From the NCBI RefSeq assembly GCF_003207895.1, contig NZ_NKUB01000028.1, positions 1 through 34,873 on the forward strand: 34,873 bases of DNA, in the 5' to 3' direction. Of this stretch, positions 15,601 through 23,268 are shown piece by piece. Position numbers and translations under genes: made by a program. Within the stretch, counting starts at the first letter, position 1; the number at the start of each line of letters is the position of its first letter. A model generated the notes under the pieces. It had not been told where the DNA came from. It saw nothing but the letters and a program-made list of their open reading frames with translations, and did not search any database. Origin of the DNA: Komagataeibacter swingsii (lineage in GTDB: Bacteria; Pseudomonadota; Alphaproteobacteria; Acetobacterales; Acetobacteraceae).

Positions 15601-17180
15601 ATCCCGCGCACGAAGGCGGCGAACAGCACAAGGGCGAGGATGACGTTTGGGTACACCGCGCTGAAATCGAAATAGCCCCGCGCCAGCAGCCCGCCCTTGT
15701 CCGTCACGTTGAACTTGCCCTTGTGCGGTTGCAGCAGGGTGACGATGGTGATGCGGATGAGGAACAGCGCGAGCGAGGTCTCGTAGATCTCGCTCCAGAA
15801 GGAATAGCGCCATCGCCCCTCGATCCGCGACAGGGTCATGATGGAATGGAAGATGTGCGGCAGCGCGTAGACACTGATGGCCAGCGGTGACGCCGCGATG
15901 ATGTTCTGCCCCAGGAACAGGTAGGCCAGTGGCGACATCAGGAACATCGCCCGTGGCATGGCGAACAGGAAATGCGACATGGCCGACAGGTAGCAAAGCC
16001 GCTGTTCCCACCGCAGGCCACCGCCCAGCAGGGGGTTGTCCAGCCGCATGATCTGCAGCATGCCACGCGCCCAGCGCACGCGCTGGCCGATATGCAGGAT
16101 CAGCCGTTCCGTGGACAGGCCCGCCGCCAGCGGTTCGCGCAGGTAGGCCGTCCCCCACCCCTTGCGCTGCATCTTCAGCGCGGTATGGGCGTCTTCCGTA
16201 ACCGTTTCCGTTGCGAAACCACCAATGCCCATCACCGCGTCGCGCCGGATGATGGCGCACGAACCACAGAAGAATGTCGCGTCCCAGAAATCGTTGCCGT
16301 CCTGCACCAGCCCATAGAACATGTTGCCTTCGGGCGGCACGTGCATCCCGCTTGCAAGGTTACGCTGGAACGGGTCCGGGGCGTAGAAATGGTGCGGTGT
16401 CTGCAGCAGGGCCAGGTTGGGGTCGGCCATCATCCAGCCGACGGTACGCTTGAGGAAGCCGCGCGTCGGCACGTGGTCGCAGTCGAAAATGACAGCGAAC
16501 TGGCTGTGCGTCACATGCAGCGCGTGGTTGAGGTTGCCGGCCTTGGCATGGTTGTTCTCGGCGCGGATGATATAGCCCGCCCCTGACGCCTGCGCGAAAT
16601 CACGGAACGCCTTTCGCCGCCCGTCATCAAGGATATAGACATTGAGCTTGTCCTCGGGCCAGTCGAGGTCGAGCGCGCCGAGCACCGTTGAGCGGACAAG
16701 CGAGAGTTCCTCGTTATAGGACGGGACGAACACATCCACGCTCGGCCACTGCGCCGTATCGTCGGGCAGGGGATGTTCCCTGCGCCGCAACGGCCACGCC
16801 ATCTGGAAATAGCTCAGGCACAACGTCACCAGGGCGTAGGTTTCCGCCGCCAGCAGCATCAGGGCCAGCGTCGCCTGCAACCAGTTATTGAACTGCACCG
16901 TCATGGTCAGCCGCCACACGATGTAGCGCAGCGACATCAGCAGCGACAGCATCATGAGAAAGATGGTGATCCCCCGCCCCGGCCGCCGGTTGAGAACCAG
17001 CAGCACCGTAATCGTACCAATGGCGATGAAGCCCTGCATCGCGGGGTCAACCGTTACCGAGCCGACAAACGCCATGATGGCCACGCCCAGCACGACCGGC
17101 ACCCACACCGGAACGCGGTCAAGCCCCGTCCGCGCAAGTAGCCCGGCGACTTTCCCGGTCATGAAGCCTGTTCTGTACAT
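12609..17180 (-). CDS. bcsAB: fused cellulose synthase BcsAB, c-di-GMP regulated
   Basis: This 1523-residue fusion of the catalytic and periplasmic cellulose synthase subunits adds glucose from UDP-glucose and moves the chain through the inner membrane. Membrane helices flank a GT2 domain with VPSYNEE (153-159), DDG (185-187), DCD (233-235), TED (328-330) and QRVRW (366-370). The helices from about 395 to 563 form the channel. A PilZ domain follows, with RHAPR (571-575) and DISLGG (598-603), the c-di-GMP contacts. A second hydrophobic signal-like stretch (about 745-763, ending AMAQ) starts the BcsB part, and a last helix near 1490-1510 anchors it. The AB fusion is typical of Komagataeibacter. 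Promoter elements upstream could not be assigned. The gap to bcsX is 136 bases. Confidence 0.96.
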   Translation of the reverse strand: MYRTGFMTGKVAGLLARTGLDRVPVWVPVVLGVAIMAFVGSVTVDPAMQGFIAIGTITVLLVLNRRPGRGITIFLMMLSLLMSLRYIVWRLTMTVQFNNWLQATLALMLLAAETYALVTLCLSYFQMAWPLRRREHPLPDDTAQWPSVDVFVPSYNEELSLVRSTVLGALDLDWPEDKLNVYILDDGRRKAFRDFAQASGAGYIIRAENNHAKAGNLNHALHVTHSQFAVIFDCDHVPTRGFLKRTVGWMMADPNLALLQTPHHFYAPDPFQRNLASGMHVPPEGNMFYGLVQDGNDFWDATFFCGSCAIIRRDAVMGIGGFATETVTEDAHTALKMQRKGWGTAYLREPLAAGLSTERLILHIGQRVRWARGMLQIMRLDNPLLGGGLRWEQRLCYLSAMSHFLFAMPRAMFLMSPLAYLFLGQNIIAASPLAISVYALPHIFHSIMTLSRIEGRWRYSFWSEIYETSLALFLIRITIVTLLQPHKGKFNVTDKGGLLARGYFDFSAVYPNVILALVLFAAFVRGIFGIFWQFHDRLALQSFVLNTLWVAISMIIVLASIAVGRETRQTRHAPRITVQLPMAITDAHGRRFDGHTHDISLGGLAVKGNWAAPEMEGTEVTVHYDNARDGIHVGVPARVLGVGQGMLRLRWLRRDLRDERQIVGMVFGRNDAWTNWADFPPDRPLRSLAMVFRSIGGLFGRRGPDAPRALPDGGEEDLPATEEKLEKQSLVLKPVPRSVRNGATASAALLVAFTALVPAAMAQETASAAMAPVADQTGVTTDAPFGDSNTGNIPDAAPAIDPLAADRISDTEVTRTITFRNLGATTGPLTLRGYSPLQGLDVVVPANRVVTHAQLTLSGALSPSLLPEASAVTVTMNEQYVGTIKVDPQHPQFGPLTFDIDPLYFTGDNKLNFRFAGEYRRDCNDLFNEILWARISDLSHITLTTVRITPERKLSRLPAPFFDPNLRSTLRVPVVLPVTGDKGALKAAGLLASWFGKVADFRKLSFPVSTTIPASGNAVEVGENLAVDADGTRPAGPMVAEIANPNDHWGTVLVVTGRNAQEVEVAARAVVFSPDTLGGVASKAVSDVNLETRQPYDAPAFVPTDRPVRFGELVGAADLQGGGFTPAGMTLPFHLPPDLYTWRGRPFLMNLWIRAPGGPVVDLETSRVDVSVNNNYLQSYTLSPPGLWRKWSERLVSQHAGAAGHVTALPPWLLFGQNQLQFNFDARPIDRGACRRTPGDIRMSVDSDSTLDFRRGHHFAQLPNLSYFAEAAFPFSRMADLSETTVVLPDHPDAGTAGAFLDLMGFFGASTWYPAAGVEIMKADEVEQAPPKGDIVVLGTAAQLGRATAVLARSPYVIHDQHITVGQHMGLQGIWYLFQDRDHAGLKNGVTANLNAPIAEAGVLLAAQSPYDSQRSVVAFMGDTPERIHDMVLSLRNKTDLPSLQGDLVLKNGDRFTSYRTAPLYTIGSLPLWMRLDWYLGRHPALLYLAGLTGAGLAALGIWAWLRGWSRKRVAHDDLTGDL

Positions 17181-17299
17181 CGTCAGCTATACCACTGCCC
17201 TGCAATACGAATATCTGATGTTTTTTACTGTCCGCGGCCACGCGGCGACATGAATGGGCAGGCGCGCGCCGTCTTGCCGGAAACACAACCAGCCGTTCC

Positions 17300-17320
17300 C
17301 TGAAAATAATTACTTTTCAG
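17300..17320. promoter_or_regulatory. inverted repeat in bcsAB upstream region
   Basis: The perfect arms CTGAAAA (17300-17306) and TTTTCAG (17314-17320) are separated by TAATTAC. The repeat lies 120 bases before the bcsAB start. It could bind a regulator of the cellulose operon; nothing identifies which. Confidence 0.4.
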
Positions 17321-17551
17321 TCCTGATCCGGAATGGAATCCTGGTGACCCGACGCCCCTGCCATGCAATACTGAAACAATTCGTTTACCCGCGGCCAACG
17401 CGCCGCGTGGCTTTACGCCCGAGCAATGCGAACGGTGTTAATTTTACATTAACCTTCTGTCAAGCGAAAAACCGGAAACTGAAAGACAGCTTTTCACCCG
17501 CCCCATCGGCAGGACGTGCCTGGATCATTGTCCGCGACATGGGAAAATGTA

Positions 17552-17596
17552 TTGATATTTTTGTTTTACAAACGAGAGTTGTTGATATTTTTGTTT
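17552..17596. repeat. pair of 15-bp direct repeats
   Basis: TTGATATTTTTGTTT occurs at 17552-17566 and again at 17582-17596. The starts are 30 bases apart, about three turns of the helix. Two copies on the same face of DNA suggest a double binding site. They lie about 190 bases before the TetR start and 370 before bcsAB. Confidence 0.55.
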
Positions 17597-17785
17597 CATT
17601 ATCAGCGTTATAGGCAGGCCGCCCGTTCCCGTCGCGCCCATCATGCCGCACCCGGGGCTGCCTGACGCCTTGCGAAGGGGAATTTATGTGAACACCGTTC
17701 ACTACCGTCAGCATCAGGAATGTACGAAAGCCCAAGTGCATGCCGGCTGGTTTCCCCGATGGAACCGCCTGCAAGGGAAATGGCC

Positions 17786-18454
17786 ATGAAGACCGCCACG
17801 CCACCCGGACAGCGCAACGGCCGTTACCATAAGGGACATGTCGCGGAGGACCTGCTGCGCACGGCCCGGAACCTGCTGGACCGGGAAACGGTGGAAAGTG
17901 TCTCGGTGCGGCGCCTGACGCGGGAAATTGGTGTAACACCCGCCAATTTCTATAATCACTTCAGCAGCATTCACGACCTGCTGCTGCAGATCGCCGCCGA
18001 TTCATTCGTGCAATGCACCCGGCAGCTACGCTATTTCCAGCGCAATACCGTAACACGTGCGGATGCGCTGAAGGCGGCCCTGTCGGAATATGCCAGCTTT
18101 GCCCAGCGCCACCCGCAGATATTCCGGATCATGTTCGGCTTCGTGCCCAACGCCATTTCGCACAAGGTCTACCATAATGCCGCGATACAGGCATTCGCGG
18201 CATTGCTGGAAATTGTCTATGGCCGGAAGATGCTCCACCTTCATGACATTGAAGGCACCCGGAAACGCGCACGCATCGGCTATGGCCTGTGCGCAATGGG
18301 CCATGGGCTGGCGATGATGCTGGCGGATGGCCTGCTGCCGTTTGACAGGAAAGCAGGCCAGGGACAGCGGGAAATGATCGAGGACATTATCGATGCCTTC
18401 ATTCACAACGAATTGCATGAAGCCCTGACCCGGCCGGCGGGACAGGAGGCATAA
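17786..18454 (+). CDS. TetR-family regulator, first of two paralogs
   Basis: This 222-residue DNA-binding regulator has an N-terminal TetR helix-turn-helix (about residues 13-70: YHKGHVAEDLLRTARNLL, then SVRRLTREIGVTPANFYNHFSSIHDLL). The C-terminal ligand domain contains FAQRHPQIFRIMFGFVPN, similar to the WHG-type TetR C-terminal domain. The start at 17786 has AAGGGA seven bases upstream; other in-frame ATGs at 17720, 17759 and 17780 lack good spacing. It is clearly related to the next gene over its whole length. Its target may be itself, the neighbouring transport genes or the divergent bcs operon; sequence does not say which. Confidence 0.85.
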   Translation: MKTATPPGQRNGRYHKGHVAEDLLRTARNLLDRETVESVSVRRLTREIGVTPANFYNHFSSIHDLLLQIAADSFVQCTRQLRYFQRNTVTRADALKAALSEYASFAQRHPQIFRIMFGFVPNAISHKVYHNAAIQAFAALLEIVYGRKMLHLHDIEGTRKRARIGYGLCAMGHGLAMMLADGLLPFDRKAGQGQREMIEDIIDAFIHNELHEALTRPAGQEA

Positions 18455-18456
18455 GG

Positions 18457-18483
18457 CCCGGAGGGTGGCTGCCGCCCGGTTTT
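18457..18483 (+). terminator. candidate intrinsic terminator after first TetR gene
   Basis: The GC-rich stem GGGTGG with CCGCCC (one G-T pair, loop CTG) is followed by GG and TTTT at 18480-18483. It lies directly after the TetR stop at 18454. The T-run is short, so strength is uncertain. Confidence 0.45.
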
Positions 18484-18716
18484 CCAGCAGGGCTGGGCTG
18501 GAAATTTGGCATTACAGGCCGCGGCCATAATGGAACTATAGAGAAGAAAGCAACCAGGGAACGCAACCACATGATATTGTGTATCTGAAATCTATCTTTT
18601 TCCTGCCATATTTGTGCAGTCATTAAGCCCGCCCGTTCCGTACCGGCCATTGGTTCCCTGCGCCATCCATATGGATTGATTTGCCAGATCCGCCCCGCCC
18701 ACAAGGATGACTTCCC

Positions 18717-19376
18717 ATTTCGAGAGCCTACCACAAAGGAAACGTCGCCGAAGATTTGCGGATCGCCACCGTCAGGATACTGGAAACCGAACGGCTGGAA
18801 GACCTGTCGGTGCGTCGCCTTACGCGGGTAGTCAAGGTGGCGCCAGCGAACTTCTATAACCATTACGCCAGCCTGAACGAGCTGCTGCTGGAAATTGCCG
18901 CGGATTATTTCGAGATTTTCCGCGATCAGGCAGCCCATATCGGCCGTACCTCCGCAAACAGGACGGAAGCGCTGAAGCGAACCGTTTTCTATTTCGTGGA
19001 TTTCGCGCGCAGTCACCCACAACTCTATCGCCTGATGTTTGGCTATATACCCGATGCCTATACCTATCCCCGCTACCGCCTGAAGGCGGGCGCTGCCTTC
19101 GAGGGCCTTATGGAGCTGATATACGGCTACAAGGTCTTTACCATCAGTGATAATTTCGGCCCCAACGACATGGCGGCACTGGGAAGCAGGGTACAGATCG
19201 GCTACGGCATGTACGCCATGCTATGTGGCCTGTCGAACCTGTTCGTTGCCAATGCCAGCGAGGGACCCTTTGAAAAAACCAGCGATCCACGTGAAAGCAT
19301 CGCCACGTTCCTGAACGGAATTCTGGATGCATTCATCAAAGGCGACCTGCCCAGGGTGCTGGGGGCAGAATCCTGA
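18717..19376 (+). CDS. TetR-family regulator, second paralog, start codon unclear
   Basis: This regulator resembles the preceding TetR protein in both the helix-turn-helix (SVRRLTRVVKVAPANFYNHYASLNELL) and the C-terminal domain (FARSHPQLYRLMFGYIPD). The conserved helix 1 begins AYHKGNVAEDL, but no ATG, GTG or TTG precedes it in frame: a TGA at 18708 closes the frame. ATT at 18717 lies nine bases after AAGGA and would give 219 residues. TTG at 18756 is canonical but would remove the start of helix 1 (206 residues). An ATG at 18707 begins a different frame and would need a +1 shift near 18728. Coordinates given assume ATT. The rest of the gene is intact and looks functional. Confidence 0.75.
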   Translation: MSRAYHKGNVAEDLRIATVRILETERLEDLSVRRLTRVVKVAPANFYNHYASLNELLLEIAADYFEIFRDQAAHIGRTSANRTEALKRTVFYFVDFARSHPQLYRLMFGYIPDAYTYPRYRLKAGAAFEGLMELIYGYKVFTISDNFGPNDMAALGSRVQIGYGMYAMLCGLSNLFVANASEGPFEKTSDPRESIATFLNGILDAFIKGDLPRVLGAES

Positions 19377-19468
19377 ACCGCCCGTCACTTTCCTCCATCC
19401 GGGAGAGGTGATACCCTCCGCGTCCACTATGAAAAATCGGACCACCTGAGGGGAAGGATTCAGCCGTC

Positions 19469-20827
19469 ATGGTTTCAGCCCTTCCCAATGCCCCGCCTGC
19501 GCAGCCGGGCCTGACACGATCACAGGTCTGGCTTTTCGCCTTTCCGGCCCTGCCTGCGGCTTTCATTATCCTGCCGATGAACATTTTCATACCGGCCTTC
19601 TACGCCAGCCATACGGCAGTCTCGCTCGTGCAGATCGGTACGGTCACGTCATTATGCAGGATCATCGATGCGCTGGTGGACCCGGCCATCGGTTTCATGT
19701 CCGACAGTCTTGGTGCCCGGTCGGGCGGTCGGGGCATGTGGGGGGTGGCCAGCGCCATCATCTGCTCTGTCGCCCTGTATTTCCTGTTCCAGCCATCACC
19801 ACACACGACGGTCCTCTATTACGGGTTATGGGCCTTCATGCTGTATCTGGGGTACTCCCTGTTTGAAATTCCCCGTAACGCATGGAGCGTGGAACTGGGT
19901 TCGAGTCCATCCCTGCGCACACGCATCAACGCGGTCATCGGCCTGTTCACCGTTGCGGGAAGCCTGATTTTCTGGCTGGTTCCCGTCATCCTGTTCCGCG
20001 CCTACGGCACGACGGGTTTCACGCAGGGGGCACTATCCGTCATTGTCTGGCTATATATGGCGCTCATGGTGCCGGCCGCCCTGTGCATCATGCGCTACAT
20101 TCCCGGCCGGCCATCCGGGCGGACCGCCGCGCCGGCCCTGCATGGCCTCGTGCATTCCCTGAAAAGGAACCGTCCCCTCACCCTCTATTTCCTCGCCATC
20201 GGCCTATGGGCCATGGGGCAGGGCGTATGGCTGTCCACGACATACCTGTTCCTGAATGACTACCTGCAGGTCGGCGGCGCGTTCCCGTTCATAATGATCG
20301 TGTTTTTCCTGTCCACCCTTGTCGCCATCCCGTTATGGGAACGATCGGAACGCTGGCTGGAACGCCATGACATATGGGCCATCAGCATCATCCTGACCGC
20401 GGCGACGCGACCCCTTGCGTTACTGCTGGCGCCGGGCATGCAGAACCTGCCCTTCATCCTGCTGCTGACGGCCGTGGGCGGGGCCTTGTCCGCACCGGCG
20501 AATTTCGCGCCTGCCGCCATGCTGGGCGATGTCGTGGACTATGATATCTGGAAAACATGGGCCAGCCGGTCCGGCATCATTCATGCCCTGAACACGCTGG
20601 TCACCAAAGCCACCCTGGCCATGGGCGGTGGCGCGGGGTTCATCATCCTTGGCTGGGTCCATTACCATGCCGGGCGGATGAACCATGGCCTTCCACTGGG
20701 GGGCCTGCTGTCATGCTACACCGTATTGTGCAGCATTCCCCAACTGATCGCGACGGTCATCATTTTCCGTTTCCCGATCGGACGCCGCGCCCATGCCCTG
20801 ATCCGCCATCGCCTGCATGGACGCTGA
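19469..20827 (+). CDS. GPH/MFS-family symporter
   Basis: This 452-residue inner-membrane transporter has about twelve membrane helices. It carries marks of the glycoside-pentoside-hexuronide symporter family (MelB/MFS_2 type): DALVDPAIGFMSDSLGARSGGRG between the first helices, and MLGDVVDYDIWKT near residue 350. The family moves sugars or similar solutes with a cation, but several bacterial members carry other compounds and the substrate here is unknown. The start at 19469 has AAGGA ten bases upstream. It ends 24 bases before the TonB-dependent receptor gene, and the two probably form an uptake pair across both membranes, controlled by one or both TetR proteins. Confidence 0.85.
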   Translation: MVSALPNAPPAQPGLTRSQVWLFAFPALPAAFIILPMNIFIPAFYASHTAVSLVQIGTVTSLCRIIDALVDPAIGFMSDSLGARSGGRGMWGVASAIICSVALYFLFQPSPHTTVLYYGLWAFMLYLGYSLFEIPRNAWSVELGSSPSLRTRINAVIGLFTVAGSLIFWLVPVILFRAYGTTGFTQGALSVIVWLYMALMVPAALCIMRYIPGRPSGRTAAPALHGLVHSLKRNRPLTLYFLAIGLWAMGQGVWLSTTYLFLNDYLQVGGAFPFIMIVFFLSTLVAIPLWERSERWLERHDIWAISIILTAATRPLALLLAPGMQNLPFILLLTAVGGALSAPANFAPAAMLGDVVDYDIWKTWASRSGIIHALNTLVTKATLAMGGGAGFIILGWVHYHAGRMNHGLPLGGLLSCYTVLCSIPQLIATVIIFRFPIGRRAHALIRHRLHGR

Positions 20828-20851
20828 CAGCACCCGGACGCCCGTTAAAGA

Positions 20852-23209
20852 ATGATACCTGAACATTCCTTTCCTGCCGGCAGGAAACGACGGACCTGCG
20901 GGTTATCATGGCCTGTATACGTCCTTTTTTTCATGACATTGCATTCCGTCCTGCTTCCCGCCGGAGCGGCAGCCCCCTCCCCCCACAGGAAAAACCGGAA
21001 ACATCCCGTCACCCATCTGGAACAGGACCGGCCACAGGCCGAACAGATGGAAGTAACAGCCCGGCGCACGGCGCAGCGGCTGTCGGATGTACCCGCCCCC
21101 ACAACCGCCATCAGCGGCCAGACGCTGCATACCTTTGATATTCTGGATATGAAAAGCATCATGGACATGGTGCCGAACGCCGTGGTGCCGACCGATCCGC
21201 AGAACATCAATACATACATCAACATCCGCGGCATCCGGCAGGTGGACAACAACGCCGATCCCAATTTCGGCATGTACCGCAATGGCATTTATGATGGGGG
21301 CCTGCGCACCAACCTCGGGCCACAGGTCGATGTCGCGCGGGTCGAGGTCAATCCCGGGCCACAAGCGGGCCTGTACGGACGTGATGCCGTGGGCGGCGCG
21401 GTCAACGTGATATACGCGACGCCGGAACAGAAAACCGGGGGATACCTGACCGGGTCCTACGGCAATTATGGCCGGGGTGAATTACAGGGCGCCATCAACG
21501 TGCCGCTGTCGCGTCATTTCGCGCTCAGGCTGACGGGATGGTACATCGACCAGCCACGGGGCGCGCTCTACAACGCCACATTACATGAATATGAAGACCG
21601 CGACCGCCAGCAGGGCCTGCGGCTGGGGGCAAAGTGGACACCCGATGACAACCTGTCCCTGACATGGATGGCGGAATATGCCGATGTTCACGGGCCATCC
21701 CTGGCCGGCTACGCCCCTGCTGGCGTCGCCAACCTGGTCCAGAGCGGGGCGGATGAAACATCCGCCACGGTTTACCGCGACACCCCCGACCGTTCCCACA
21801 ACCACCAGCTCTACCTTTCACAGGATCTGACATACAAATCACGCTGGGGTACGGTCCAGTGGCTGTCTTCCTATCGGGATTATCATCTTGATGCCACGGA
21901 GGACGGGGACCGCACGGACCTGTCGGCCGCCTCCTATCCCCTTACGTTACAGAACCAGTTTGTCCGCCATGAAAACACGCGCAATTACTACACCGAACTG
22001 CTGTGGTCTTCCCCCCGGAACCGCCGCCTGACCTTCATGGCGGGCGCATCCTATTTTCACGAATATTTCTCATTCCAGCAGATATACAATACAAAAATCG
22101 ACCTGAGCCTTCTGCAGGGGATATGGGGCAATATTGCCTGTGGCGCATTACGGGGTGACCCGACATGTTCCACCATCCCCGGCGGCGGCTTTCCCGACAC
22201 GGGCGTGCAGGCGGCAAGCGAATATGCCCCCGGTCCCGGATCGGGCATCGGGACACAGTCATGGTCGGGGTTTGTTTCTTCCACATTCCACATGACCCCG
22301 TCCCTCAGCCTGACGGCGACGGCACGCTACACACGCGACCGCAAGACCCTGTCCTACAACCAGTACAACAATCCCATGAATGCCAGTGGCCGGGCCATCG
22401 CCGCCCTGTTCGGGAATGTCTATCCGGACATGGCGCTGGATGACACGGCGGCCTATGGCAACTGGAGCCCCAGCGCCGAACTGAATTACCGCCCCTTGCG
22501 CAACGTCAACCTTTATGCGCTGTACAGCAACGGATTCCGCGCTGGTGGTTTCAGCACGACCACGACAACACCATCCCTGATACCGTATGGGGAGGAGACA
22601 GCCACCAATTACGAACTGGGTGGACGCACGCAATGGCTTGGCGGGCGCCTGGGCGTCAATGCCAGCCTGTTTTACATGACACAGGACCACCTGCTGCTGG
22701 ATGAAGCCGACCCACGCGCGCCCGCCGCGTTCAGTTTCTATTATCTTGCCAATGCCGGCAGCGCGCGGACATATGGCGCGGAACTGTCGGCCCAGTTTGT
22801 GCTGACCCGCTGGTGGTCCCTATCGGGCAATGTCGGATGGCTGCATGCCCGCCTGTCCGGCGGCCGGTCATATGGCAGTTATGTCGCCAACCAGTCCCTG
22901 CCCGATACGCGCACATGGACAACGAACATACGATCCGAAATGGCATATCCCCTGACACCCGCGTACAGCCTGCTGTTCAATGCGAACTGGCATCATGAGG
23001 CCGGTGGCGTGCTGGATATCACCAATCTCCCATGGCATGCGCTTGACCGCCTGGACCTGACGCTGGGCATGGCGTGGAAGCAGAACCAGCTTGTGGTCTT
23101 TGCCAACAACGCCTTCAACAACCGCGTCGTGGATTATGCACTGACCGACGGGATGGATATCCTGACCGCGCCCGCAACCTATGGGGTGCGCTTTACCGCG
23201 GCCTTTTAG
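20852..23209 (+). CDS. TonB-dependent outer-membrane receptor
   Basis: This 785-residue receptor takes up a large or scarce ligand with TonB energy. An N-terminal signal (WPVYVLFFMTLHSVLLPAGAAA, about residues 20-41) is followed by a TonB-box-like segment (QMEVTARR). The plug runs from about residue 70 to 195, with MVPNAVV, NIRGIRQVDNNADPNFGMYRNG, VEVNPGPQAGLYGRDAVGGAVNV. The barrel then runs to the terminal Phe (VRFTAAF). Length fits the family. No sequence mark distinguishes siderophore, vitamin or sugar uptake. It is probably co-transcribed with the upstream symporter, which favours a carbon compound over iron, but this is inference. The ribosome site before ATG 20852 is weak. Confidence 0.9.
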   Translation: MIPEHSFPAGRKRRTCGLSWPVYVLFFMTLHSVLLPAGAAAPSPHRKNRKHPVTHLEQDRPQAEQMEVTARRTAQRLSDVPAPTTAISGQTLHTFDILDMKSIMDMVPNAVVPTDPQNINTYINIRGIRQVDNNADPNFGMYRNGIYDGGLRTNLGPQVDVARVEVNPGPQAGLYGRDAVGGAVNVIYATPEQKTGGYLTGSYGNYGRGELQGAINVPLSRHFALRLTGWYIDQPRGALYNATLHEYEDRDRQQGLRLGAKWTPDDNLSLTWMAEYADVHGPSLAGYAPAGVANLVQSGADETSATVYRDTPDRSHNHQLYLSQDLTYKSRWGTVQWLSSYRDYHLDATEDGDRTDLSAASYPLTLQNQFVRHENTRNYYTELLWSSPRNRRLTFMAGASYFHEYFSFQQIYNTKIDLSLLQGIWGNIACGALRGDPTCSTIPGGGFPDTGVQAASEYAPGPGSGIGTQSWSGFVSSTFHMTPSLSLTATARYTRDRKTLSYNQYNNPMNASGRAIAALFGNVYPDMALDDTAAYGNWSPSAELNYRPLRNVNLYALYSNGFRAGGFSTTTTTPSLIPYGEETATNYELGGRTQWLGGRLGVNASLFYMTQDHLLLDEADPRAPAAFSFYYLANAGSARTYGAELSAQFVLTRWWSLSGNVGWLHARLSGGRSYGSYVANQSLPDTRTWTTNIRSEMAYPLTPAYSLLFNANWHHEAGGVLDITNLPWHALDRLDLTLGMAWKQNQLVVFANNAFNNRVVDYALTDGMDILTAPATYGVRFTAAF

Positions 23210-23252
23210 GGCGTATCATGCACGTCGCATGCGCCTGTGTCCGGATACGCCC
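23209..23252. terminator. bidirectional hairpin between receptor and shc
   Basis: The perfect 9-base arms GGGCGTATC (23209-23217) and GATACGCCC (23244-23252) are separated by 26 bases. The hairpin starts at the receptor stop codon and fills the 59-base gap between two convergent genes. The place fits a shared terminator, although no T-run follows directly. Confidence 0.55.
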
Positions 23253-23268
23253 CTTCCTGTTGAACGAC

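Larger units (their letters stand above)
17181..17785. other. gene-free region between bcsAB and a TetR gene
   Basis: These 605 bases carry no convincing gene. The short open frames have no family features and poor starts. The region separates the divergent bcsAB and TetR genes and must hold both promoters. It is richer in A and T than its surroundings and contains an inverted repeat (17300-17320) and a pair of 15-bp direct repeats (17552-17596). I could not identify a riboswitch or a small RNA with confidence. Confidence 0.6.

Noticed and set aside
12894-15890. Long plus-strand open frame (998 codons) opposite bcsAB
   Set aside because: It is an antisense shadow in a high-GC gene; its product is Arg/His-rich, with no domain, signal or sensible start, while the opposite strand has clear cellulose synthase motifs.
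17254-17613. Open frame (119 codons) in the bcsAB-TetR gap
   Set aside because: No ribosome site, no family features, odd composition and overlap with the repeat-bearing control region.
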